This document shows, in pieces, positions 1 through 7,475 of a stretch of DNA of 64,000 nt. The DNA is taken from NCBI GenBank assembly GCA_964627305.1, contig CAZVHP010000002.1, forward strand, positions 248,001-312,000, written 5' to 3'. Origin of the DNA: WJKG01 sp964627305 (lineage in GTDB: Bacteria > Zixibacteria > MSB-5A5 > GN15 > FEB-12). Position 1 is the stretch's first letter, and the number at the start of each line of letters is the position of its first letter. The translations under genes and the position numbers were made by a program. The notes beneath the pieces were generated by a model, which was not told the origin of the DNA, did not search any database, and was given only the letters and a program-made list of their open reading frames with translations.

Positions 1-364
1 TCTTCTCCTTCTCAAAGCGCAGCGTGCGCACCCCCAGCTCTACCTGACGGGCCAGTTTGGAAAGCCGCTCCGTATTGCCCGCAAGCCCGACCCAGAACAC
101 GTTGGGCCGGCGCAGGTTCGGAAACGCTCCCATTCTGTCCAGGGTCAATGTTGTTGGTGCAAGCTGCGCCGCCACGCCATCCAGCAAGGCCGTCAATCTC
201 GGGACTACTGCTGCATCAGTCTCGCCAAGGAAGCGAACTGTCAGATGGACATTCCCGGGATCGACCCACCGCACGTCCGGACCGGTCGCACGCAAGGCTT
301 CTATTGTCCGGCCCAGGTACTCCACAATGTCCGCCGGCAACGGCAGAGCAATGAACAACCTCAA
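1..364 (-). CDS. thpR: RNA 2',3'-cyclic phosphodiesterase (2H family), C-terminus cut by window edge
   Basis: Cytosolic 2H phosphoesterase of the LigT/ThpR family, which opens 2',3'-cyclic phosphate ends of RNA. The minus-strand reading begins (M)RLFIALPLPADIVEYLGR and continues without a stop to the window edge, giving 121 residues of a protein usually about 180-190 long. The first catalytic H-x-T-x motif is seen as HLTV near residue 41; the second lies beyond the edge. The start is TTG at 364, chosen because GAGGAGG lies 3-9 nt upstream and overlaps the cinA stop codon, so the gene is translationally coupled as the last visible member of the pgsA-pgpA-cinA-thpR operon. In many bacteria recA follows this pair; whether it does here cannot be seen. 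Identification is firm from the N-terminal family signature. Confidence 0.88.
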   Translation of the reverse strand, partial: MRLFIALPLPADIVEYLGRTIEALRATGPDVRWVDPGNVHLTVRFLGETDAAVVPRLTALLDGVAAQLAPTTLTLDRMGAFPNLRRPNVFWVGLAGNTERLSKLARQVELGVRTLRFEKEK

Positions 365-373
365 GCGACCTCC

Positions 374-1615
374 TCACTCAATGTCGAGTATTTCTCGCCG
401 AAGCATCTCCATCGCGGCGTAGACAGATCTATGACGGTTCACAGCCCGATCTCCGCCCAGTCGAAACAACCTGGCACGGGTGTTGTGAGCGGAGGCAACA
501 GCAATGTAGATAGTTCCCACAGGCTTGTCCCTGGTGCCCCCCTCCGGCCCGGCTATTCCCGTAATAGCGATCGCGTAGTCGGTAGCAAACTGGGTGCGAC
601 ACCCCTCGGCCATTGCCCGCGCACATTCCTCGCTTACGGCTCCATATTCCTGAAGGACATCGGGGGACACGCCAAGCTTTTCGGTCTTGATATGATTACT
701 GTAGGCAAGGATGCCGCCGACGAAGTAGGCGGAAGCCCCGGGGACAGATGTGATTTGACTGCCCAACTCGCCCCCGGTGCAAGATTCGGCCACCGACAGC
801 GTCTTGTCATTGTCTGCCAGCAACTGGCCGATCACACCCTCCAGCGTATCGAGGTCATAGCCATAGACATACTTACCGCATACCTTTTCAAGGTGCCGCT
901 CGACCATCTGGACCTTCTCTCTGGCCTCGAGTTCACTGTCGGCCTCGGCGTACAAGCGAAGATCCACGCCGCTGTACGCCGGAAGATAGGCCAGCCTCAC
1001 CCCCTCCGGCAGCTTCAGTCCCGGCACAATCATCTCTGCTAAACGGGACTCAATGATACCGGTCGTGCGCAGCTTGCGGACAAACAACGATCGTCCCTGC
1101 TTCAACTGCCTGAGATAGGGTATGACCGAGTCGGTCATGATCTGGCGCATCTCAACCGGCACGCCCGGTAACGCGACAAATACATGCCCCTTCTCACAGA
1201 TACAGATACCCAGTGCCGAACCATGCCTATTCGTGAACAATTCCGCTCCCTGTGGCAACAGCGCCTGGTTCTGGTTGATCGCCGGCATGTCTATGCCGCG
1301 TTCGGCATAGCGCCGACGAATGTCTTCCAGGATGTCTTCGTGGAAAATGAGATTGCGCTTGAAGAGCCTGACAATCGCCTTCTTCGTAATGTCGTCATCG
1401 GTCGGCCCCAGGCCCCCGGTCGCGATCACCACACGCACTCTACGCAGGGCATCGCGGAATACCTCCTCCATGGCCTCCACCGAGTCCCCGACGGAGGTTA
1501 TTCGCTTGACAGAAAAGCCCAGATCGGTCAGCGACTGGGCAACAAAAGCGCCGTTGCGGTCCGCCGTATGTCCAGTGATCAACTCCTCGCCGATCGTTAT
1601 GATCTCTGCATCCAT
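374..1615 (-). CDS. cinA: CinA: competence/damage-inducible protein with nicotinamide-nucleotide amidase domain
   Basis: A 413-residue protein with the two classic CinA parts. The N-terminal molybdopterin-binding-like domain (about 1-170) starts MDAEIITIGEELITGHTADR and contains the conserved ATGGLGPTDDD stretch. The C-terminal PncC domain (about 255-413) holds AESCTGG and AITGIAGPEGG, the signature of enzymes that deamidate nicotinamide mononucleotide in NAD salvage. The N-terminal domain of related proteins has ADP-ribose pyrophosphatase activity. The start at 1615 was preferred over a longer reading to 1723 because the extra 36 residues do not resemble the family and overlap pgpA; length then matches known CinA (about 410-420). 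It sits 13 nt after pgpA and is followed directly by thpR. Confidence 0.94.
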   Translation of the reverse strand: MDAEIITIGEELITGHTADRNGAFVAQSLTDLGFSVKRITSVGDSVEAMEEVFRDALRRVRVVIATGGLGPTDDDITKKAIVRLFKRNLIFHEDILEDIRRRYAERGIDMPAINQNQALLPQGAELFTNRHGSALGICICEKGHVFVALPGVPVEMRQIMTDSVIPYLRQLKQGRSLFVRKLRTTGIIESRLAEMIVPGLKLPEGVRLAYLPAYSGVDLRLYAEADSELEAREKVQMVERHLEKVCGKYVYGYDLDTLEGVIGQLLADNDKTLSVAESCTGGELGSQITSVPGASAYFVGGILAYSNHIKTEKLGVSPDVLQEYGAVSEECARAMAEGCRTQFATDYAIAITGIAGPEGGTRDKPVGTIYIAVASAHNTRARLFRLGGDRAVNRHRSVYAAMEMLRREILDIE

Positions 1616-1628
1616 GAAGGTAGTATCC

Positions 1629-2117
1629 TCAGTTAAGGCCGGCCAACTCCGGCCACCAGTGTTCCAATGCGTACAACACCAGCCGCGTGAAGAGATTCGC
1701 ATACACGCCGGCAATGATATCATCCATCGTTATACCCCAGCCACTACGAAGGCGCTCGGCCTGCGCAGCAGGCGGGACCTTGACCACGTCAAAAAAGCGA
1801 AATGCAAAGAAGGCGATAACATAGGCGGTAAGCGTGTACGGCAGTGCAATTACCGCCACCAGCATACCGGCCCATTCATCCATCACTATCTTCTTGGGAT
1901 CGTGCCCCCACAACCGCTCACAGGTAGTGCCACTCCAGACAGAGAGAACGGAAAACACAACAGCCGCAGAAATGATGAGTGACTGATCCCCCCTGAGCAC
2001 AAAGTAGGCGATCAGCCAGGCCGGAATCGTTCCCACGGTGCCGGCAACAATCGGGAAGAAGCCCGAGTACAGACCGGTGGCGACACACACTGCTACCCGT
2101 TCGGTGAGATTGCGCAT
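1629..2117 (-). CDS. pgpA: Phosphatidylglycerophosphatase A
   Basis: A 162-residue inner-membrane phosphatase of the PgpA family, which removes the terminal phosphate of phosphatidylglycerol phosphate to give phosphatidylglycerol. Visible family features are the N-terminal ATGLYSGFFPIVAGTVGT stretch (residues 13-30), the acidic DPKKIVMDEWAG segment around residues 73-84 and the FRFFDVVKVPP motif near residues 106-116, with several hydrophobic helices between. It starts one base after the pgsA stop codon, so the synthase for PGP and the phosphatase that consumes its product are translationally coupled, a strong functional pairing. No unusual features. Confidence 0.93.
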   Translation of the reverse strand: MRNLTERVAVCVATGLYSGFFPIVAGTVGTIPAWLIAYFVLRGDQSLIISAAVVFSVLSVWSGTTCERLWGHDPKKIVMDEWAGMLVAVIALPYTLTAYVIAFFAFRFFDVVKVPPAAQAERLRSGWGITMDDIIAGVYANLFTRLVLYALEHWWPELAGLN

Positions 2118-2118
2118 G

Positions 2119-2706
2119 CTACTTCAGCACCGACTTGATCATGTAGAAGTACTTCACCACGTAGTCAACTCCCGTCCACAGGGTTACCGCCGCCGTCACC
2201 CAGAGAAAGACATTGAACCAGGTGACATAGTCAAATTCGAAAGCACTGAGTGCCGGACTTCCGAAATGCTCCAGCGTCTTGATCAAATTGATGTAGGCCA
2301 GAATGACACCGACCACTGTCAACTGCAGAAACGTCTTGACCTTCGCCCACCACGAGGGCGAAATCACCATGCCTCTGTATGCCGCCAGCAGACGGACTCC
2401 CGTGATGAAGAATTCACGCCCGATTATCAGCATCACCGGCAGTGGCGAGACAAACCGCAAAGCAATGAAGGAGATGAGGGCTGAGGAGACCAGCACCTTG
2501 TCGGCCAGCGGGTCCATGAATTTGCCGAAGCCGGTGGTGATGCCGTACTTGCGCGCATAGTAACCGTCGGCCAGATCGGTCAGGGCCGCAACAATGAACA
2601 GCCCCAGAGCCAGCAGGTTCAGGTAGTAATTCTCCACGATGAAGAAATACATGAAGAATGGAGCTATGATGATGCGCAGAAGTGTCAGCTTGTTGGGCGT
2701 ATTCAT
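2119..2706 (-). CDS. pgsA: CDP-diacylglycerol-glycerol-3-phosphate 3-phosphatidyltransferase
   Basis: A 195-residue integral membrane enzyme that makes phosphatidylglycerol phosphate from CDP-diacylglycerol and glycerol 3-phosphate. The CDP-alcohol phosphotransferase motif is complete: D-L-A-D-G-Y-Y-A-R, then G-K-F-M-D-P-L-A-D, fitting D-x2-D-G-x2-A-R-x8/9-G-x3-D-x3-D. The family start MNTPNKLTLLR at 2706 is used; an upstream in-frame ATG at 2748 would add 14 residues unlike the family. It heads the operon pgsA-pgpA-cinA-thpR. The putative promoter lies about 250 nt upstream, with a strong terminator hairpin in between, so expression may depend on read-through. Confidence 0.93.
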   Translation of the reverse strand: MNTPNKLTLLRIIIAPFFMYFFIVENYYLNLLALGLFIVAALTDLADGYYARKYGITTGFGKFMDPLADKVLVSSALISFIALRFVSPLPVMLIIGREFFITGVRLLAAYRGMVISPSWWAKVKTFLQLTVVGVILAYINLIKTLEHFGSPALSAFEFDYVTWFNVFLWVTAAVTLWTGVDYVVKYFYMIKSVLK

Positions 2707-2865
2707 CGCTTGGAAAGTACGCCCCGCCCCGCCGGGTGTCAACGACAATGCCGGTCAGGTTGCCTGCGACGGAGTAATGGCCGAAGACAGCATGTGATGC
2801 CAACACTCTGGATGAACTGCAGGGTGCCAGCAAGGGGGAAGATGGAGACGAATGGATTCACCCGA

Positions 2866-2949
2866 ATAAAAAAACCCAGGCGAGCTTGGCGGCCCACCTG
2901 GGCGGACGATATTAGGTAATCCACAGAAAGAGTAACACTTTCCGATTGC
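2866..2949 (-). ncRNA. Predicted short leader RNA or small RNA (about 84 nt)
   Basis: Deduced from the consensus promoter at 2956-2983 and the intrinsic terminator at 2868-2902. The transcript would carry a small 5' hairpin (GAAAG with CTTTC) and then the terminator stem. A tiny open frame (GTG to TAA, eight codons, hydrophobic residues) is present but has no properly spaced ribosome binding site, so a leader peptide is not claimed. No known RNA family was recognised. Confidence 0.45.
2868..2902 (-). terminator. Strong intrinsic terminator in the leader of the pgsA operon
   Basis: On the minus strand, positions 2902 to 2875 form a 28-nt hairpin: an 11-bp stem (two G-T wobbles) with a 6-nt loop, CCCAGG pairing with CCTGGG at the base, followed at once by seven T residues (2874-2868). 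It lies about 50 nt after the expected start of transcription from the promoter at 2956-2983 and about 160 nt before pgsA, so it either ends a short RNA or acts as an attenuator. Confidence 0.85.
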
Positions 2950-2955
2950 GTGAGT

Positions 2956-2983
2956 ATTATACTAAATATCTATGAGTTGTCAA
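2956..2983 (-). promoter_or_regulatory. Near-perfect sigma-70 promoter reading toward pgsA
   Basis: Minus strand TTGACA (2983-2978), 16-nt spacer, TATAAT (2961-2956). Both hexamers are exact consensus. Transcription should begin near 2949. It is the only clear promoter upstream of pgsA-pgpA-cinA-thpR. Confidence 0.85.
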
Positions 2984-3642
2984 GGGAAAATGCAGACCTG
3001 AAACGAAATTTTCTCACTGGTGTCGCCAAGCCGATATCCGGGCTTTGATCATGCGCGAGGTCCGGCCGACCCACAGCTCAGGCTCGCGCGTCATAACGAT
3101 GTATTCTGTCGCTCTTGTTTGCCCGAAACCCCACGCGGATGCCGACATCTCCACATAGTTGCAGACACGCCCTGTGCACGATGTTAACTACTCTGTAAGT
3201 ATAAGTAAATTATTGACATATACCATTCGATGTTGTCAACATGGCCGATTCTGCTCAGCTTCGCAAGTGGTGCTGACATAAGTAAATATACCATAGGGGT
3301 TTATGGGCCTGCATTTCTTGATAATGGTTGATTGCGCCGTCGGAAGCGTTTCGTAGACGCCGCGAGTAATGTTTTCTACATGTTTGCCCGCCAAGGATAT
3401 ATCAGATTCTGTGAGAAAAACACCATTTTTTGTGGTTGTCGACACTCCAAACACAATATCTTGATCACCGAGGCCCGGTGGGGAGGCACCTTGTTATACA
3501 CGTCTTCGCGGCCCTGCCGGCACGCTTTGGGACGTTCGCGTTCTTCATTTGAGTCGTTAATCAAGCATCGCTGTCACAGTGCAGGAGGCACTTGGGCGGT
3601 TGAAGAGCTTTTGAACTGGCGAAATGGTAGGGAGGTCCGACG
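2984..3642. other. Non-coding region between the pgsA operon and nrdJ
   Basis: About 660 bp with no convincing gene; the short open frames have no family resemblance or good start sites. An AT-rich stretch at 3195-3300 holds repeats (listed separately). No cobalamin riboswitch consensus was found, although a B12-dependent enzyme follows. Confidence 0.5.
3201..3294. promoter_or_regulatory. AT-rich control region with direct and inverted repeats upstream of nrdJ
   Basis: ATAAGTAAAT occurs at 3201-3210 and 3278-3287 and ATATACCAT at 3218-3226 and 3286-3294. TTGACA (3213-3218) is mirrored by TGTCAA (3234-3239), inside a 13-nt palindrome ATGTTG-T-CAACAT (3230-3242). This looks like operator DNA for nrdJ, but no promoter with a good -10 could be assigned and the sites do not match the NrdR box well. 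Confidence 0.35.
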
Positions 3643-6600
3643 TTGAAGATTCGCCGCTATTATACCAGGGATGGAGAGTCACCATACAGTCGAATCAATT
3701 TCACCACCCGTAAGTCCGAGATCAAGAATCCCGATGGCTCGGTGGTCTTCAGTATTGAAAACGTAGAGGTGCCGGAATCATGGTCTCAGGTCGCAACTGA
3801 CATTCTGGCTCAGAAGTACTTCCGGCGGCGGGGCGTGCCGCAAACCGACCCCGTCGGCAAGCCGCTTCTCAACGCGGACGGCAGCCCGAAACAGGGATCG
3901 GAGACCTCGTCGAAACAGGTCTTTCACAGGTTGGCGGGCTGCTGGCGCCATTGGGGAGAGACACACAACTACTTTGACTCGCCGGATGATGCCCAGGTGT
4001 TCTATGATGAGCTGTGCTATATGCTGGCCGCTCAGATCGCAGCTCCCAATTCACCGCAGTGGTTCAACACGGGGCTGCACTGGGCCTACCGCATTGACGG
4101 GAAGTCGCAGGGGCACTACTATGTCGACCCCAGGACCCACACGCTTACCCGCTCCGAGAGCGCCTATGAGCACCCTCAGCCTCACGCCTGTTTTATTCAG
4201 TCGGTCGAGGATGATCTGGTCAACGAAAACGGCATCATGGACCTCTGGGTACGAGAGGCCCGGCTGTTCAAATACGGCAGCGGCACCGGCAGCAACTTCT
4301 CCAACATTAGAGGCTCGAAAGAACCGCTGTCAGGAGGCGGAAGCAGTTCCGGGCTGATGTCGTTTCTCAAGATCGGCGACCGCGCCGCCGGAGCGATCAA
4401 GTCCGGAGGTACCACCCGCCGAGCAGCCAAGATGGTCTGTGTCGATCTGGACCATCCCGATATCGAGGCCTTCATCAACTGGAAAGTGGTCGAGGAACAG
4501 AAGGTCGCCGCCATGGTGACCGGATCGAAGATTATTCGTGAGCAGTTGACAAGAGTCTTCGAGGCCGCCAAGACGACTGACTCTGAAGGCCACTCGTCCA
4601 TCGAGGCCGACCCGGTGCGCAACCCCAAACTCCGGCAGGCCCTGATTCACGCCCGCAAATGCTATGTGCCAAACGAATACCTAAAGAAGGTACTGGAACT
4701 GGCCGAGCAGGGCATCACCGAGATCGAGTTCATTGATATTGACACCAACTGGGAATCCGAGGGATATGTCACTGTCTCCGGCCAGAACTCCAATAACTCC
4801 GTGCGCATTCCCAATCGCTTCTTCGAACGACTGAAGAAGGGTGAGAAGTGGGAGCTGATCCGCCGGATCGACGGTGAGACTGCCCGCGAGATCAGCGCTC
4901 AGGAGCTTTGGGACAAGATCTGCTACGCCGCCTGGGCCTGTGCCGACCCCGGTGTCCAGTATGACACCACCATCAATGAATGGCACACGTGTCCTGCCGA
5001 TGGCCGGATCAACGCTTCCAATCCCTGCTCGGAATACATGTTCCTTGATGATACCGCCTGCAATCTGGCCTCGATCAATCTCGCTCGATTCCTTCAGGAT
5101 GATGGTTCCTTCGACATCGAGGGGTACCGTCACGCCGTCCGGATCTGGACCATCGTGCTCGAGATATCAGTACTAATGGCGGCTTACCCGTCCCGTCAGG
5201 TGGCTCAGAGGAGCTTCGAGTTCCGTACTCTCGGGCTGGGGTATGCAAACCTCGGCTCAGTCCTGATGCGTAAGGGAATACCTTACGCATCGCCGGAGGG
5301 TTATGCCCTGTGTGGAGCTCTGACGGCCATTCTGACCGGCGAGGCTTACTGCACTTCTGCCCTCATGGCTAAACAACTGGGACCATTTCCGAACTATTAC
5401 CGCAACCGTGATTCCATGCTGCGTGTTATCAGAAATCACCGCCGCGCGGCCTACAACGCTGAGAAGTCTGAGTACGAGGGGCTGAGCGTTTTTCCGGTGG
5501 GGCTTAACGCCGCTCTGACTGATGAATCGCTCGTTATGGTTGCCCGCGAAGTCTGGGATCGCGCCCACGAACTCGGCGAGCAGTATGGCTACCGTAACGC
5601 CCAGGTGTCAGTTCTGGCTCCCACGGGAACGATCGGGCTGGTCATGGACTGCGATACAACCGGTATCGAGCCGGATTTCTCACTGGTCAAGTTCAAGAAG
5701 CTCGCCGGCGGCGGTTACTTCAAGATTATCAATGCATCAGTGCCGGTGGCACTTCGCAATCTTGGCTACTCCCCCGATCAGATCACCGAGATTATCGCCT
5801 ATGCCACCGGTCGTCGTACCCTCAAGGATGCCCCTTTCATCAACCACGGGTCGCTGCGCGCTCGTGGATTCGACGATGAAGCGCTGGCAAGACTCGAGGA
5901 TTCGCTTGAGAATGTCTTCGATATCAGCTTCGCCTTCAACAAGTACACACTGGGTGACGAGTTCCTCACCGACACTCTGAGCCTCAGTCAGGACGAGTAT
6001 GATGCCATCGACTTCGACCTGCTGTCATACCTGGGGTTCACACGAGAGCAGATCGACGCGGCCAACGAGTACTGCTGCGGTACCATGACACTTGAGGGAG
6101 CCCCGAATCTCAAGAAAGAACACCTCGCTGTTTTCGACTGTGCTACCCGCTGCGGCAGGAAGGGAAAACGATTTATCGCCTATGAGGGGCACATCAGGAT
6201 GATGGCAGCAGCCCAGCCGTTCATTTCCGGCGCCATCTCCAAGACCATCAATATGACCGCTGAGGCCGGGATCGATGACATCAAACGCGCCTATCGGCTG
6301 TCCTGGGAAAGCATGTGCAAGGCCATCGCCCTGTATCGCGACGGCTCCAAGCTCAGCCAGCCGCTTACCAGCGCTTTGCTCGGAGACTCCGAGGCGGAGG
6401 GCGAAACGGAACTGACAGTCGAACGAACCGCCAATGCTGCCGCTCGCAAGATTGTTTATCGCTATCTGGCCAAACGCCGCAAACTGCCCAACCGCCGAGG
6501 CGGTTACACGCAGAAGGCGGTTGTCGGCGGTCACAAGGTGTATCTGCGCACCGGCGAGTATTCCGATGGGTCACTCGGCGAAATCTTCCTTGATATGCAT

Positions 6601-7359
6601 CGCGAGGGAGCCGCTTTCCGCTCGTTGATGAACTCCTTCGCCATAGCCATCTCGCTGGGCCTGCAGCATGGCGTGCCGCTGGAGGAGTTCGTCGAGGCCT
6701 TCCTGTTCAGCCGCTTCGAGCCAAATGGCCTGGTGTCAGGCAATCGCCACATCAAGCGGGCCACCTCCATCATCGACTACATCTTCCGCGAGCTGGCCAT
6801 CACCTATCTCGGGCGCACCGATCTGGCCCACGTGTCAGAGGAAGACCTGCGCCATGATACGCTCGGTATTCCCGCCGAGGAAGGCATCGAATACGAAGAT
6901 GAAGAGCCGGCCACAAGAGCCATTACCGGCCACCTGACTCTCGGACGGCGCACTCCCAACGACATCCATACCTCGCATCTGTCACTGGCTGCGGGCGATG
7001 GTCATACTGACGGTAACGGCAAGAGCAATGGTAACGGCAACGGAAGTGCCGGCATCCATGATAGCAATAAGAGCGGTACTGAGACGGTCGGCAAAGGAGG
7101 GAACGGTCATGGTCAACAGATGGAGAGTTCGCCTGCAACTGCGCAAGCTCCGCGCTCGTCGGAGATGTATCACCACGCCGGCGAAGCAGGCGCATCGGTT
7201 GTTACTGAGGAAAACCACCGTCTCTATCAGCAAATCAGAACAGCCCGACTGAAGGGATACGAGGGGGACATGTGTTCTGAGTGCGGGCAGTTCACAATGG
7301 TTCGCAACGGCACCTGCCTCAAGTGCGACACCTGCGGTGCCACCAGTGGCTGCAGCTGA
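3643..7359 (+). CDS. nrdJ: Adenosylcobalamin-dependent (class II) ribonucleoside-diphosphate reductase
   Basis: A 1238-residue cytosolic enzyme that reduces ribonucleotides to deoxyribonucleotides with a B12-derived radical, so it works with or without oxygen. The radical motif N460-P-C462-S-E464 carries the thiyl cysteine, and C183 (HACF) and C473 (TACNLAS) fit the redox pair of the family. A TSCPD-type domain covers about 930-1060. The C-terminus has a Cys-rich zinc-ribbon-like tail (CSEC, CLKC, DTCG; about 1210-1238) expected to shuttle electrons. Between them lies a Gly/Asn/Ser-rich linker (about 1115-1165). The TTG start is preferred because GGGAGG stands 7 nt upstream. A single-gene transcript is suggested by the terminator at 7398. 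Its cofactor is made by the adenosyltransferase at 17668-18201. Confidence 0.95.
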   Translation: MKIRRYYTRDGESPYSRINFTTRKSEIKNPDGSVVFSIENVEVPESWSQVATDILAQKYFRRRGVPQTDPVGKPLLNADGSPKQGSETSSKQVFHRLAGCWRHWGETHNYFDSPDDAQVFYDELCYMLAAQIAAPNSPQWFNTGLHWAYRIDGKSQGHYYVDPRTHTLTRSESAYEHPQPHACFIQSVEDDLVNENGIMDLWVREARLFKYGSGTGSNFSNIRGSKEPLSGGGSSSGLMSFLKIGDRAAGAIKSGGTTRRAAKMVCVDLDHPDIEAFINWKVVEEQKVAAMVTGSKIIREQLTRVFEAAKTTDSEGHSSIEADPVRNPKLRQALIHARKCYVPNEYLKKVLELAEQGITEIEFIDIDTNWESEGYVTVSGQNSNNSVRIPNRFFERLKKGEKWELIRRIDGETAREISAQELWDKICYAAWACADPGVQYDTTINEWHTCPADGRINASNPCSEYMFLDDTACNLASINLARFLQDDGSFDIEGYRHAVRIWTIVLEISVLMAAYPSRQVAQRSFEFRTLGLGYANLGSVLMRKGIPYASPEGYALCGALTAILTGEAYCTSALMAKQLGPFPNYYRNRDSMLRVIRNHRRAAYNAEKSEYEGLSVFPVGLNAALTDESLVMVAREVWDRAHELGEQYGYRNAQVSVLAPTGTIGLVMDCDTTGIEPDFSLVKFKKLAGGGYFKIINASVPVALRNLGYSPDQITEIIAYATGRRTLKDAPFINHGSLRARGFDDEALARLEDSLENVFDISFAFNKYTLGDEFLTDTLSLSQDEYDAIDFDLLSYLGFTREQIDAANEYCCGTMTLEGAPNLKKEHLAVFDCATRCGRKGKRFIAYEGHIRMMAAAQPFISGAISKTINMTAEAGIDDIKRAYRLSWESMCKAIALYRDGSKLSQPLTSALLGDSEAEGETELTVERTANAAARKIVYRYLAKRRKLPNRRGGYTQKAVVGGHKVYLRTGEYSDGSLGEIFLDMHREGAAFRSLMNSFAIAISLGLQHGVPLEEFVEAFLFSRFEPNGLVSGNRHIKRATSIIDYIFRELAITYLGRTDLAHVSEEDLRHDTLGIPAEEGIEYEDEEPATRAITGHLTLGRRTPNDIHTSHLSLAAGDGHTDGNGKSNGNGNGSAGIHDSNKSGTETVGKGGNGHGQQMESSPATAQAPRSSEMYHHAGEAGASVVTEENHRLYQQIRTARLKGYEGDMCSECGQFTMVRNGTCLKCDTCGATSGCS

Positions 7360-7397
7360 GAGATGCTGCAGCTGATCGTGAAGGGATGCACGATGTT

Positions 7398-7429
7398 ACC
7401 GCTGTCGGCCAGGGATAGCCGGCAGCGGT
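7398..7429 (+). terminator. Intrinsic terminator after nrdJ
   Basis: A 12-bp stem (ACCGCTGTCGGC with GCCGGCAGCGGT, one wobble) and an 8-nt loop, followed by TCATCTTTTAT. It lies 39 nt after the nrdJ stop codon and before the next gene. Confidence 0.75.
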
Positions 7430-7475
7430 TCATCTTTTATCCGGTCCATCTCCGTCGACTGCACGTATACCTGAT

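Noticed and set aside
2739..2924. Small minus-strand open frame through the leader terminator
   Set aside because: No ribosome site, and it runs through the hairpin and U-tract, so it cannot be expressed as drawn.
2984..3642. Cobalamin riboswitch before nrdJ
   Set aside because: No B12-box or conserved core sequence could be found.
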